Assembly (NCBI GenBank): GCA_001780985.1 | Contig: MFJV01000001.1 | Span: 581,321 to 629,465, forward strand | Source of the DNA: Candidatus Gottesmanbacteria bacterium RIFCSPLOWO2_01_FULL_43_11b | GTDB taxonomy: Bacteria > Patescibacteriota > Microgenomatia > UBA10105 > UBA927 | DNA length: 48,145 nt | Direction of reading: 5' to 3' | Part shown: piece by piece, positions 28,732-36,214 of the stretch | How positions within the stretch are numbered: the first letter of the stretch is position 1 | Layout of the letters: each line of letters begins with the position of its first letter | The notes under the pieces: model-generated | What the model was told of the DNA's origin: nothing | The model's input: the letters and a program-made list of their open reading frames with translations, nothing else | The model's database searches: none | Translations under genes and position numbers: made by a program

Positions 28732-29364
28732 TTACCGTTTAGTTAAACCAACCCCAGTGAAACGAGTAACGAATCCAATTCTTTTATAAAATTGATTTGG
28801 ATAGGTTCCCTCTTCTGTAGAAATAGAATGTACGATGTTACCCATTTGTTGCGACTGATGAACCGCATATAGCGTGGCAAGTTTGCCGAATCCACCCCCT
28901 CGTTCCGTTTGTAGTGACCCAACATTCGAAATATAGCCAACGCCTTCAAAACTATGTAATAGCGAGGTGGCAACCGGCTGTTTTTCATCATAAACAGTAA
29001 AATATTGAACCCTGTTTGACGTACTAAATTTCAACCAAGCCTGCCGATAATTTTCAAGGTAATCCTTTACTGATCCATATGGGTTTTGAGGGTCGTTGGG
29101 CTGTAAAGAAGCATCCCATGTAGATAGAAAAACCTCGAGTGCCTTTTGATCCTCAACTTTTCTTACTGAGGAAAAACGTGATTGATCAACAGGAGTCCCT
29201 TCAAAAAACATCCAGCTATCTTCCCATGTTCGCGTGTAGCCATGCTCTATAAATTTTTCCAATTCTTCTATCAAAGGTGAGCTATTTTCAAAATATAGTA
29301 TAGGAGATTTACCAAAAGCATGAAACTGATACTCTAATTCAGCGAATTCTTCATTAGATAGCAT
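28732..29364 (-). CDS. GNAT-family acetyltransferase-like protein
   Basis: LQTERGGGFGKLATLYAVHQSQQMG, YKRIGF. Confidence 0.65.
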   Translation of the reverse strand: MLSNEEFAELEYQFHAFGKSPILYFENSSPLIEELEKFIEHGYTRTWEDSWMFFEGTPVDQSRFSSVRKVEDQKALEVFLSTWDASLQPNDPQNPYGSVKDYLENYRQAWLKFSTSNRVQYFTVYDEKQPVATSLLHSFEGVGYISNVGSLQTERGGGFGKLATLYAVHQSQQMGNIVHSISTEEGTYPNQFYKRIGFVTRFTGVGLTKR

Positions 29365-29372
29365 CCTGTTTA

Positions 29373-29576
29373 TTAAAGCAAAATTACAATAGGGAGCGGC
29401 ATTTTTTCCGTATGTGAAACTGTTGCGAACGGAAGTGTAATGAGTTCGTCAAACTCAACCCCCGTCTGAAGCCGTTGATATATGGCTAAAAAATCGTAAT
29501 TAGTCAAGGTAGCCTCTTTTCCTATATTAGCAGTTTTGGCTTTAGGATCTCCTGATTCATGTATTGTCATTACCAA
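29373..29576 (-). CDS. Small hypothetical protein
   Basis: 67-aa ORF collinear with the GNAT gene. Confidence 0.35.
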   Translation of the reverse strand: MVMTIHESGDPKAKTANIGKEATLTNYDFLAIYQRLQTGVEFDELITLPFATVSHTEKMPLPIVILL

Positions 29577-29613
29577 GGATTATATGAGCGAGGAGTTGTA
29601 AAATCAAATGGGC

Positions 29614-29647
29614 TTGACAGGGCACCAAAAGGTACTATAATAGTACC
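29614..29647 (+). promoter_or_regulatory. Antitoxin promoter with palindromic operator over the -10
   Basis: TTGACA 29614-29619, 16-nt spacer, TATAAT 29636-29641; palindrome GGTACTAT-A-ATAGTACC 29631-29647. Confidence 0.85.
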
Positions 29648-29649
29648 AT

Positions 29650-29922
29650 ATGGATACCATTTCATCTGCAACCGTCAAGGTAAATCTTCCCACAGGTATT
29701 TTGCGCAATACCAAGAGTGAAGCAAACAGGATTGGTATTTCAGTCCAAGATTTCATTCGTATGCTTTTATCTACGTATTTTGCCCGTTCCGGGTCTATCC
29801 GCGCGATCTCTCGCGATGAGGAACTCTTTGATCGCGCACAAAGCGAGATTGCCAAAGGGCAATATACCCGTGTGACTTCAGCAAAAAAACTCCGCCAATA
29901 TCTCGACTCTCTCGACCAATAA
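29650..29922 (+). CDS. Antitoxin (RelB/RHH-like)
   Basis: TVKVNLPTGILRNTKSEANRIGISVQDFIRMLL; followed by a RelE/ParE-like ORF. Confidence 0.65.
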   Translation: MDTISSATVKVNLPTGILRNTKSEANRIGISVQDFIRMLLSTYFARSGSIRAISRDEELFDRAQSEIAKGQYTRVTSAKKLRQYLDSLDQ

Positions 29923-29934
29923 TCTCCGCGGAAA

Positions 29935-30117
29935 ATGGTAAGAAAGCAGCTTGCTCTTTTCCAAACAAATCCCGTTCATCCGTCGCTCCGACTTCATAAA
30001 ATCGGAAGTCGTCAATTTTGGTCAATATCTGTTGATAAAAGTATTCGCATTTTAATTCTCTTTGAAAAAGATAGGATTTGGGTATACCACATCGGGAAGC
30101 ATGAAGATGTGTATTAA
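29935..30117 (+). CDS. Short RelE/ParE-superfamily toxin, apparently N-terminally truncated
   Basis: MVRKQLALFQTNPVHPSLRLHKI...FWSISVDKSIRILILFEKDRIWVYHIGKHEDVY. Confidence 0.65.
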   Translation: MVRKQLALFQTNPVHPSLRLHKIGSRQFWSISVDKSIRILILFEKDRIWVYHIGKHEDVY

Positions 30118-30121
30118 ATTA

Positions 30122-30150
30122 TTGCAAGAACTTGATGTCTAATATATAAT
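30122..30150 (+). promoter_or_regulatory. Sigma70-like promoter of the nusA-infB leader
   Basis: TTGCAA 30122-30127, 17-nt spacer, TATAAT 30145-30150. Confidence 0.75.
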
Positions 30151-30170
30151 AGGGTTTGTTGAATGAGAAG

Positions 30171-30195
30171 AAGGTGGGGATACCCGCCTTTTTTT
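30171..30195 (+). terminator. Intrinsic terminator/attenuator in the nusA leader
   Basis: AAGGTGGG-GATA-CCCGCCTT stem followed by TTTTTTT. Confidence 0.7.
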
Positions 30196-30308
30196 ATAAG
30201 TGAATACCCGCCGCAATTTACTTTGCGCCTCAAGTCGCTTGCTATTCGCAGGCGGCGCAAAGAGCATTTGCTGGCGGGTACAGAGACCGCTAGCCGTTTC
30301 ATTAAGAA

Positions 30309-31313
30309 ATGAAGCCGGCTGCGGATACTAGTATGCCAGCAATCGTAAGATCAGAATTTGCATTAGCGTTAAATCAAGTCGCCACAGAGCGTGGGATTGA
30401 CCCCACTGTGGTCTTGGAGACCATTAAAGCCGCAATTCTAGCAGCGTACCGCAAAGATTACGGGATTGAAGAGCTTGAACTATTGACTGTTGAACTTAAC
30501 CCCGACTCAGGTGAAGCTAAAATCCTCAAAGACGGAAAAGACATTACTCCCCCGGGATTTGGTCGTATTGCCGCACAAACAGCCAAACAAGTCATTCTCC
30601 AGCGTATTCGAGAGGCTGAAAAGCAGGCAGTATTAACCGACTACCAAACCAAAGTCGGAACGATTGTTTCCGGTATGGTGCTTCGCTTCGATGGTCCGAC
30701 AGTTATTGTCGAGATTGGTCGAGCTCAGGCAGTCATGCCTCCGCAAGAACAAAATCCGGCAGAGCGCTATCACCTCAACCAGCGCCTTACCTTCTATATA
30801 GAAGGAATACGAGAAACCATGCGCGGAAGCGAAATTATCGTTTCCCGTGCTCACAAAGGACTTGTTGAAGGCCTCTTTAAACGCGAAGTTCCTGAGGTTA
30901 GTCAAGGGTCAGTAGAACTTAGAGTTGTTGCCCGGGAAGCCGGCGGAAGAACCAAAGTTGCAGTATTTTCCAATCAACCAGGGGTTGATCCTGTTGGTTC
31001 TTGTGTCGGGCAGAAAGGTGTCCGGGTCCAGGCTGTTATCGGTGAACTTGGCAATAATGAAAAAGTTGATATTATCCAGTGGAGTGATGATGCAAAACAG
31101 TTTATTATGGCGGCACTGGCTCCTGCAAAAGACCTCGAAGTTGTTTTAGACGAAAAGAAAAAATCAGCAGAAGTATTAGCTCCGGACGACCAACTTTCGC
31201 TTGCTATTGGCCGTGACGGACAAAATGTGCGGCTTGCTGCAAAACTTACAGGCTGGAAAATTGATATTAAAGGCAAGAGTGTACCGGTTGAATCCACACC
31301 TCAAGCGGTATGA
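30309..31313 (+). CDS. nusA: Transcription termination/antitermination protein NusA
   Basis: S1 and KH regions: SRAHKGLVEGLFKREVPEV, DPVGSCVGQKGVRVQAVI, LAIGRDGQNVRLAAKLTGWKIDI; start may be 30333. Confidence 0.95.
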   Translation: MKPAADTSMPAIVRSEFALALNQVATERGIDPTVVLETIKAAILAAYRKDYGIEELELLTVELNPDSGEAKILKDGKDITPPGFGRIAAQTAKQVILQRIREAEKQAVLTDYQTKVGTIVSGMVLRFDGPTVIVEIGRAQAVMPPQEQNPAERYHLNQRLTFYIEGIRETMRGSEIIVSRAHKGLVEGLFKREVPEVSQGSVELRVVAREAGGRTKVAVFSNQPGVDPVGSCVGQKGVRVQAVIGELGNNEKVDIIQWSDDAKQFIMAALAPAKDLEVVLDEKKKSAEVLAPDDQLSLAIGRDGQNVRLAAKLTGWKIDIKGKSVPVESTPQAV

Positions 31314-31319
31314 AACAGT

Positions 31320-32768
31320 ATGTTGAAAACAAAGATACAGCGTCCTCCTGTCGTTGCCGTTCTCGGGCACGTTGACCACGGAAAAACAACTCTCCTTGAC
31401 CATATTAGAAAATCAAATGTTGCAGCTAGGGAGCATGGGGGCATTACCCAACATATCGGCGCCTACCAAATTACTCTTAAAGATCGGAAAATTACCTTTA
31501 TTGATACTCCGGGTCACGAGGCTTTTGCCAAAATGCGATCTCGGGGAGCGGTGGCTTCTGATATAGCTATTTTAGTTGTCGCAGCAGACGACTCAGTAAA
31601 GCCCCAAACAGTTGAGTCAATTACGCAAATTAAGGCTGCAGGGGTGCCAATTATCGTTGCCATCAATAAAATTGACTTACCGGGAGCAAATGTCGATAAG
31701 GTGAAATCAGATTTAGCTAAGGTAGGGGTGCAAGTTGAAGGGTTTGGCGGAGATATTCCCTTTACCCAGCTTTCGGCAAAAACAGGAAAAGGGATACCGG
31801 AACTTTTGGATCTTATTCTCCTTGTTTCCGAGATGAATGACCTTAAGAGTGATTCAAAAGCTCCATTTGAATCTGTGATTATTGAAACAAAAATCGATAA
31901 GGGCAAAGGTCTTGTTGCAACCCTCATTGTTAAACAAGGATCGTTAGCAGTCGGAACACCTCTTTTTGAAGGAGCAAAAAACATTGGTCGGGTAAGAGCG
32001 CTTATTAACGAAAAAGGAGAAAGACTCGATGTGCTTAACCCCGGTGATCCTGCAGAAGTTTTAGGTTTTTCTAAACTTCCTTCTATCGGAGCTTTGGTTC
32101 ATGAATCCGCGCAGGCAGAAAAACAAATACTTCAGGCTCAAGTACCCGCAAGAGACCTCGCCGGATTTATGGCAGCGATGGCAGAGGCAGATAAAAAGAA
32201 GCTGACAATTCTCTTAAAAGCTGATACAGCAGGTTCCCTTGAAGCAATTGTTGCCTCACTACCAAAAGATCGTGTTGTTATTGTGCGACGGGATTTGGGA
32301 GACATAACAGAAGCGGATATTTTAGACGCAAAATCAAGTAAGGCATTCGTTGTCGGGTTTAACGTCAAAGCGGCACCTTCGATTGAAAAGCTTGCCCGCA
32401 CGGAAAAAGTCGTCTATAGAACATACACGATTATCTATGAGCTTCTTAAAGAGTTAGGAGATGTTGTTGAAGGTCTTGAAGAAATTCTTGCTCCGGAAAG
32501 AGAGCTTGGAATAGGTCAAATTATTGCAGAGTTTCCCTATGAAAATTTACGTGTTGCCGGTACAAAAGTTCTTTCTGGAAGACTCGCCCGCGGGGACACA
32601 GTCAAAATCGTGCGTAAAGAGGAAGAAGTAGCCCGGGGAAAGATCAAATCTATGAAAAAAGTTAAAGAAGAAGTCAATAAAGTGGAAGAAGGGGCGGATT
32701 GTGGCATTTTGTTCGATAAAAAAGTTGACTTTGAGCTTGGTGATGCTATAATCGCGGTCACGATCTAG
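31320..32768 (+). CDS. infB: Translation initiation factor IF-2, short form without N-domain
   Basis: VAVLGHVDHGKTTLLDHIR, DTPGHEAF, NKIDLPGA; 482 aa. Confidence 0.96.
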   Translation: MLKTKIQRPPVVAVLGHVDHGKTTLLDHIRKSNVAAREHGGITQHIGAYQITLKDRKITFIDTPGHEAFAKMRSRGAVASDIAILVVAADDSVKPQTVESITQIKAAGVPIIVAINKIDLPGANVDKVKSDLAKVGVQVEGFGGDIPFTQLSAKTGKGIPELLDLILLVSEMNDLKSDSKAPFESVIIETKIDKGKGLVATLIVKQGSLAVGTPLFEGAKNIGRVRALINEKGERLDVLNPGDPAEVLGFSKLPSIGALVHESAQAEKQILQAQVPARDLAGFMAAMAEADKKKLTILLKADTAGSLEAIVASLPKDRVVIVRRDLGDITEADILDAKSSKAFVVGFNVKAAPSIEKLARTEKVVYRTYTIIYELLKELGDVVEGLEEILAPERELGIGQIIAEFPYENLRVAGTKVLSGRLARGDTVKIVRKEEEVARGKIKSMKKVKEEVNKVEEGADCGILFDKKVDFELGDAIIAVTI

Positions 32769-32784
32769 AGCTATAGAACACTGT

Positions 32785-33075
32785 ATGGGAGCGCTCAAAG
32801 TTTTATATCATGAGGGTTGGGAGGCAATTATCGTTGAGGAAGGTGAAGTTTTAAAATTTTGGAAAAACGTAGATTTGCCAAATAAAGAAACAGTATTTGC
32901 ATTAGTTCATCAACATGATGTGCCTGGAGAAGTTAATATAAGAGTTGAATTATCAGAAGGCGGACACAGAGAGGCTCATGTTTATCATGGCAGACTTGGT
33001 GAGGGTGGTGTTGTAGATTTTGGTACTCCTGGCATTGGAGTGACCATTGCTCATGAGGCTGGTCGGAGAAAATAA
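32785..33075 (+). CDS. Hypothetical protein, 96 aa
   Basis: Complete ORF between infB and the DHH gene, same strand. Confidence 0.5.
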   Translation: MGALKVLYHEGWEAIIVEEGEVLKFWKNVDLPNKETVFALVHQHDVPGEVNIRVELSEGGHREAHVYHGRLGEGGVVDFGTPGIGVTIAHEAGRRK

Positions 33076-33084
33076 GAGGTGAGT

Positions 33085-33954
33085 ATGGATACTCAAACAG
33101 ACTTGACAAAAATTAAAGAGCTTTTAGATAAGGTGCAGGAAGTCCTTATCGTTACGCATGATAATCCGACGTTTGACAGTATCGGAAGCTCTCTTGCTCT
33201 CTCTCTAGGGCTTTCAGGACTCGGAAAAAAAGTAACCGTTGCCTGTATAGATCCTGTCACAGTTTCACTTTCTAGTTTTGTGGGGGTTAATAAAATTACC
33301 ACAGACCTCGCCAAAAAGAATTTCATTATCTCTCTTGATTACGTTGACGGCTCCATTGAAAAAGTCAGTTATAATATTGAAGGCAATAAATTTAACCTCG
33401 TCATCGAACCCAGACCGGGATTTCCGTCGTTTTCTCCCGACAAAGTGAACTATTCCTACGCTGGTGGCAACGCTGATGTTATTATTGCCGTTGACACAAT
33501 TCATTTGGGAGGATTGGGAAAGCTCTATGAAGAAAACAAAGAGCTTTTTGCAGGAAAACCAATGGTTAACGTTGACTATCACCCGAATAACAGCCATTTC
33601 GGCGCTCATAACGTTGTTGACCATAGCGCCTCATCGACAGCGGAACTTGTCGCAGAGCTTCTCTCAACACTTGGGGCACCATTAACAGCTGATATTGCAA
33701 CTAATCTTTTAAACGCCGTATACGGAGCGACTGATAATTTTCAAAAAACAACAATTAGTGCTGGTTCATTTGAACTTGCTGCAGTATGCCTTAAAGCCGG
33801 TGGGAAAAGATTTACTAAGTCTCTTGCCGGTGAAGAAACGCCGTCAATTGAGACTGTAAAAGATATTCCTGTTGCACCCCGTTCGACAAGCTCAGGGCAG
33901 GCACCTGCTGATTGGCTCAAGCCCAAAATTTTCAAAAGTTCTAACCTCATTTAA
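33085..33954 (+). CDS. DHH-family phosphoesterase-like protein with altered motifs
   Basis: VTHDNPTFDSIGSSLALSLGL, NVDYHPNNSHFG, SSTAELVAELL. Confidence 0.8.
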   Translation: MDTQTDLTKIKELLDKVQEVLIVTHDNPTFDSIGSSLALSLGLSGLGKKVTVACIDPVTVSLSSFVGVNKITTDLAKKNFIISLDYVDGSIEKVSYNIEGNKFNLVIEPRPGFPSFSPDKVNYSYAGGNADVIIAVDTIHLGGLGKLYEENKELFAGKPMVNVDYHPNNSHFGAHNVVDHSASSTAELVAELLSTLGAPLTADIATNLLNAVYGATDNFQKTTISAGSFELAAVCLKAGGKRFTKSLAGEETPSIETVKDIPVAPRSTSSGQAPADWLKPKIFKSSNLI

Positions 33955-33956
33955 CT

Positions 33957-34691
33957 CTATTTTGTCGTGAAGGTAAATATTTCTGTTTGGACAGAATCCA
34001 GCGTGATTTGGTATGAGTAGGTCGTTTTTGGAGAGAGCGCAGAGAGACGAACTGTGTGAGAGGTTTGCGGTTGAGCGTTTACAACGACGGTGTTTTTTAG
34101 AGTAGTTGTCCAATAGGTGAGCGAGGCCGCAACGGGTTTTTGGGTGGTGAAGGTGATATATACCTCGGTTGGGGAGATTGTGCGGACAACTGGTTTGCCT
34201 ACGAGGCCTCGCGCCTGGGATTCCAACTGTTGCTGTTCTTGAATACTTTTGACTGTAATAAATAATCCTCCTGTAATAATGACAATGAGAAAAATAGGCA
34301 GAAGTATTGCATAGGCAGAAGGAAGCGGGATATGCCATGTTTTAAAAAATGAAAGTTTAACAGATTGAGCGCGTTTGAACCTCTTTAAGTTTCCGTTTGG
34401 GAACCAATTACCACCACATGTTTCGCAGCGGAAGACAGTGACATCGTCTGGTACACTTTCACTTCGAAAACGAACGAGAACGGTTTGATCTTTTGGACAC
34501 AATCTGGAATTCGGATTTCTTATTGTGTTGGCAGTATGGGGTAAGGCAGCAAGGTCGGATTGTTGAAGAAAATTCGTTTCACTCTGATCCGTCCATACCC
34601 CGCCACAATATGAGCACGCATCGAGCTTCACCTTCGGTGTCGTCCCGAGGGTAATGACCATCATATCGCGCAAGCAATCCGGACAGTTCAT
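33957..34691 (-). CDS. Double zinc-ribbon, TM and FN3-like domain protein
   Basis: CPDC...CSYCGGVW and CPKD...CETCGGNWF, TM, C-terminal FN3-like sequence. Confidence 0.7.
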   Translation of the reverse strand: MNCPDCLRDMMVITLGTTPKVKLDACSYCGGVWTDQSETNFLQQSDLAALPHTANTIRNPNSRLCPKDQTVLVRFRSESVPDDVTVFRCETCGGNWFPNGNLKRFKRAQSVKLSFFKTWHIPLPSAYAILLPIFLIVIITGGLFITVKSIQEQQQLESQARGLVGKPVVRTISPTEVYITFTTQKPVAASLTYWTTTLKNTVVVNAQPQTSHTVRLSALSPKTTYSYQITLDSVQTEIFTFTTK

Positions 34692-34746
34692 GATTTTAGT
34701 GTAACAGGAATGAAAAAAATCTTGTAGAATTGCTGTAAGTCTGATA

Positions 34747-34786
34747 ATGTAAAACTAGATATCCGGCCGGTCATCAAATTTTACAT
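34747..34786. repeat. 40-bp palindrome, copy A, immediately upstream of the PaaX/Cas2-like gene
   Basis: ATGTAAAA-CTAGATAT-CCGGCCGG-TCATCAAA-TTTTACAT. Confidence 0.92.
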
Positions 34787-34788
34787 TT

Positions 34789-35583
34789 ATGAAGACAAAA
34801 GAGTTCATTTCTAAAGCGACAGACGGACTTATTGGAAGCGCGGTGAACGGCGTTTTGTGGTATCTCTTCCTTGTTGGTGCAAGCTTTGGTAAATCAAAAA
34901 CGAGTTATGGAATGCATAAGGCATTTCGTGAAGCAGACGAGGCACTAAATGAATTTAATTATGACACCTTTAAACATGTTCTTTCCTATTTACGACGGCT
35001 CAAGCTTATTGAGAAAAAGAAAACGTACACGGGGTTTGAAATTGAGGTAACAAAACTTGGAAAAGAACGGCTCGCACAGACTATTCCCAAGTACATGGAG
35101 CAGCGACCATGGGACGGACACCTCTATGTAATCTCGTACGACATTCCTGAATCTCGCCATCACTCCCGAAATACACTTCGCGATTATCTCAAGCGCATCG
35201 GGTGTGCGCGTCTTCAAGAAAGCTTGTGGATGACTCCCTACAATCCGCGCGTTATTCTTGATGAGTTTATGGAAGAGCATGGTATTGCGGGAACAATGTT
35301 AATTTCAAAATTGGGTAAAGACGGTGCAATTGGTGAAGAAGACCTGCCTTCGCTTCTTGAGCGTGTGTACCAATTGAAAAAGCTAAACGAAAGGTACAAA
35401 GATTTTCTTTCGAATCTCAGAAATAGACGAATGAATGTATTTCAGGTAGCAGTGAAGTATCAAAGCATTCTGAAAGATGATTCACAGCTTCCTTTTGCGT
35501 TGCTCCCAAAGGATTGGTTGGGAGATAGAGCGTATACGGAGTTCAGAAATTATGTAAAATTATACAACCGGCCGGTTGTCTAG
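34789..35583 (+). CDS. PaaX-like protein with winged-helix N-terminus and Cas2-like domain
   Basis: HLYVISYDIPESRHHSRNTLRDYLKRIGCARLQESLWMTPYNP matches the Cas2/PaaX ferredoxin-like pattern. Confidence 0.8.
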   Translation: MKTKEFISKATDGLIGSAVNGVLWYLFLVGASFGKSKTSYGMHKAFREADEALNEFNYDTFKHVLSYLRRLKLIEKKKTYTGFEIEVTKLGKERLAQTIPKYMEQRPWDGHLYVISYDIPESRHHSRNTLRDYLKRIGCARLQESLWMTPYNPRVILDEFMEEHGIAGTMLISKLGKDGAIGEEDLPSLLERVYQLKKLNERYKDFLSNLRNRRMNVFQVAVKYQSILKDDSQLPFALLPKDWLGDRAYTEFRNYVKLYNRPVV

Positions 35584-35591
35584 TTTTACAT
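35552..35591. repeat. 40-bp palindrome, copy B, overlapping the 3' end of the PaaX/Cas2-like gene
   Basis: ATGTAAAA-TTATACAA-CCGGCCGG-TTGTCTAG-TTTTACAT. Confidence 0.92.
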
Positions 35592-35611
35592 TTGGTGAAC
35601 AATTTTTCCAT

Positions 35612-36091
35612 TTATCGGGGTTTCTTTGGCATCTTTGCCTGTAGTTTTTCCGGTGGGAATTCTTTTTTCTGACCCGTGAGTCCATTGATGACGTCCATGC
35701 TGGCTTCCGGTCCAAGCAGACTTAAAAGTGAAGCAAACATAGCTTTTGTGGGATCCTCACCAGCCCGAACAAGTGCACCAACTGCTAAATCATCACCTAC
35801 TTTTTGTTCCGGGTCTTTTGAATAACTTTTGTCTTGCATTGCTTGTGCGACAGCGCCAAAAATTCCCGTTATTGGCCCCAGAGGCCCTTGTTCAGGGTCG
35901 TCATAGAGTTTGCCGGAAAGGGCTTCATGTGCTTCGATAATATGTCCTTTTGCTCGAAGCGCCCCGGCCACCCGACTTCGAAAAGCTGAAACGGATTCGT
36001 CTTTGTCGCGCTTGAGCCCGACGATGTTAGCTCTTTCTTGAAGAAAAAAGTCAGTTTCTTTCTGTTCTTGTATTTTTTCTAGTTTTGCCAT
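35612..36091 (-). CDS. Hypothetical protein, 159 aa
   Basis: Complete ORF, convergent with the PaaX-like gene. Confidence 0.55.
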   Translation of the reverse strand: MAKLEKIQEQKETDFFLQERANIVGLKRDKDESVSAFRSRVAGALRAKGHIIEAHEALSGKLYDDPEQGPLGPITGIFGAVAQAMQDKSYSKDPEQKVGDDLAVGALVRAGEDPTKAMFASLLSLLGPEASMDVINGLTGQKKEFPPEKLQAKMPKKPR

Positions 36092-36177
36092 ACTATTCTC
36101 CTTTCGGATTGATCTGACGGGAAGTATACCTCTCTCTCTACTCCGTCAAGTCCATAGGCTTTTGAGATTAGCGGTTC

Positions 36178-36206
36178 TTGTAAATCAAAGGCAAATGGTG
36201 TATACT
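36178..36206 (+). promoter_or_regulatory. Promoter of the rpsO leader
   Basis: TTGTAA 36178-36183, 17-nt spacer, TATACT 36201-36206. Confidence 0.7.
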
Positions 36207-36214
36207 TAGATTCT

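Noticed and set aside
34789-35583. CRISPR-Cas locus (Cas2-like domain)
   Set aside because: No Cas1, effector or repeat-spacer array in the window; the N-terminal winged helix favours a PaaX-type protein.
34740-35600. Target-site duplication around the palindrome-bracketed gene
   Set aside because: Flanks (AGTCTGATA left, TTGGTGAAC right) share no convincing direct repeat, so transposition is not directly demonstrated.
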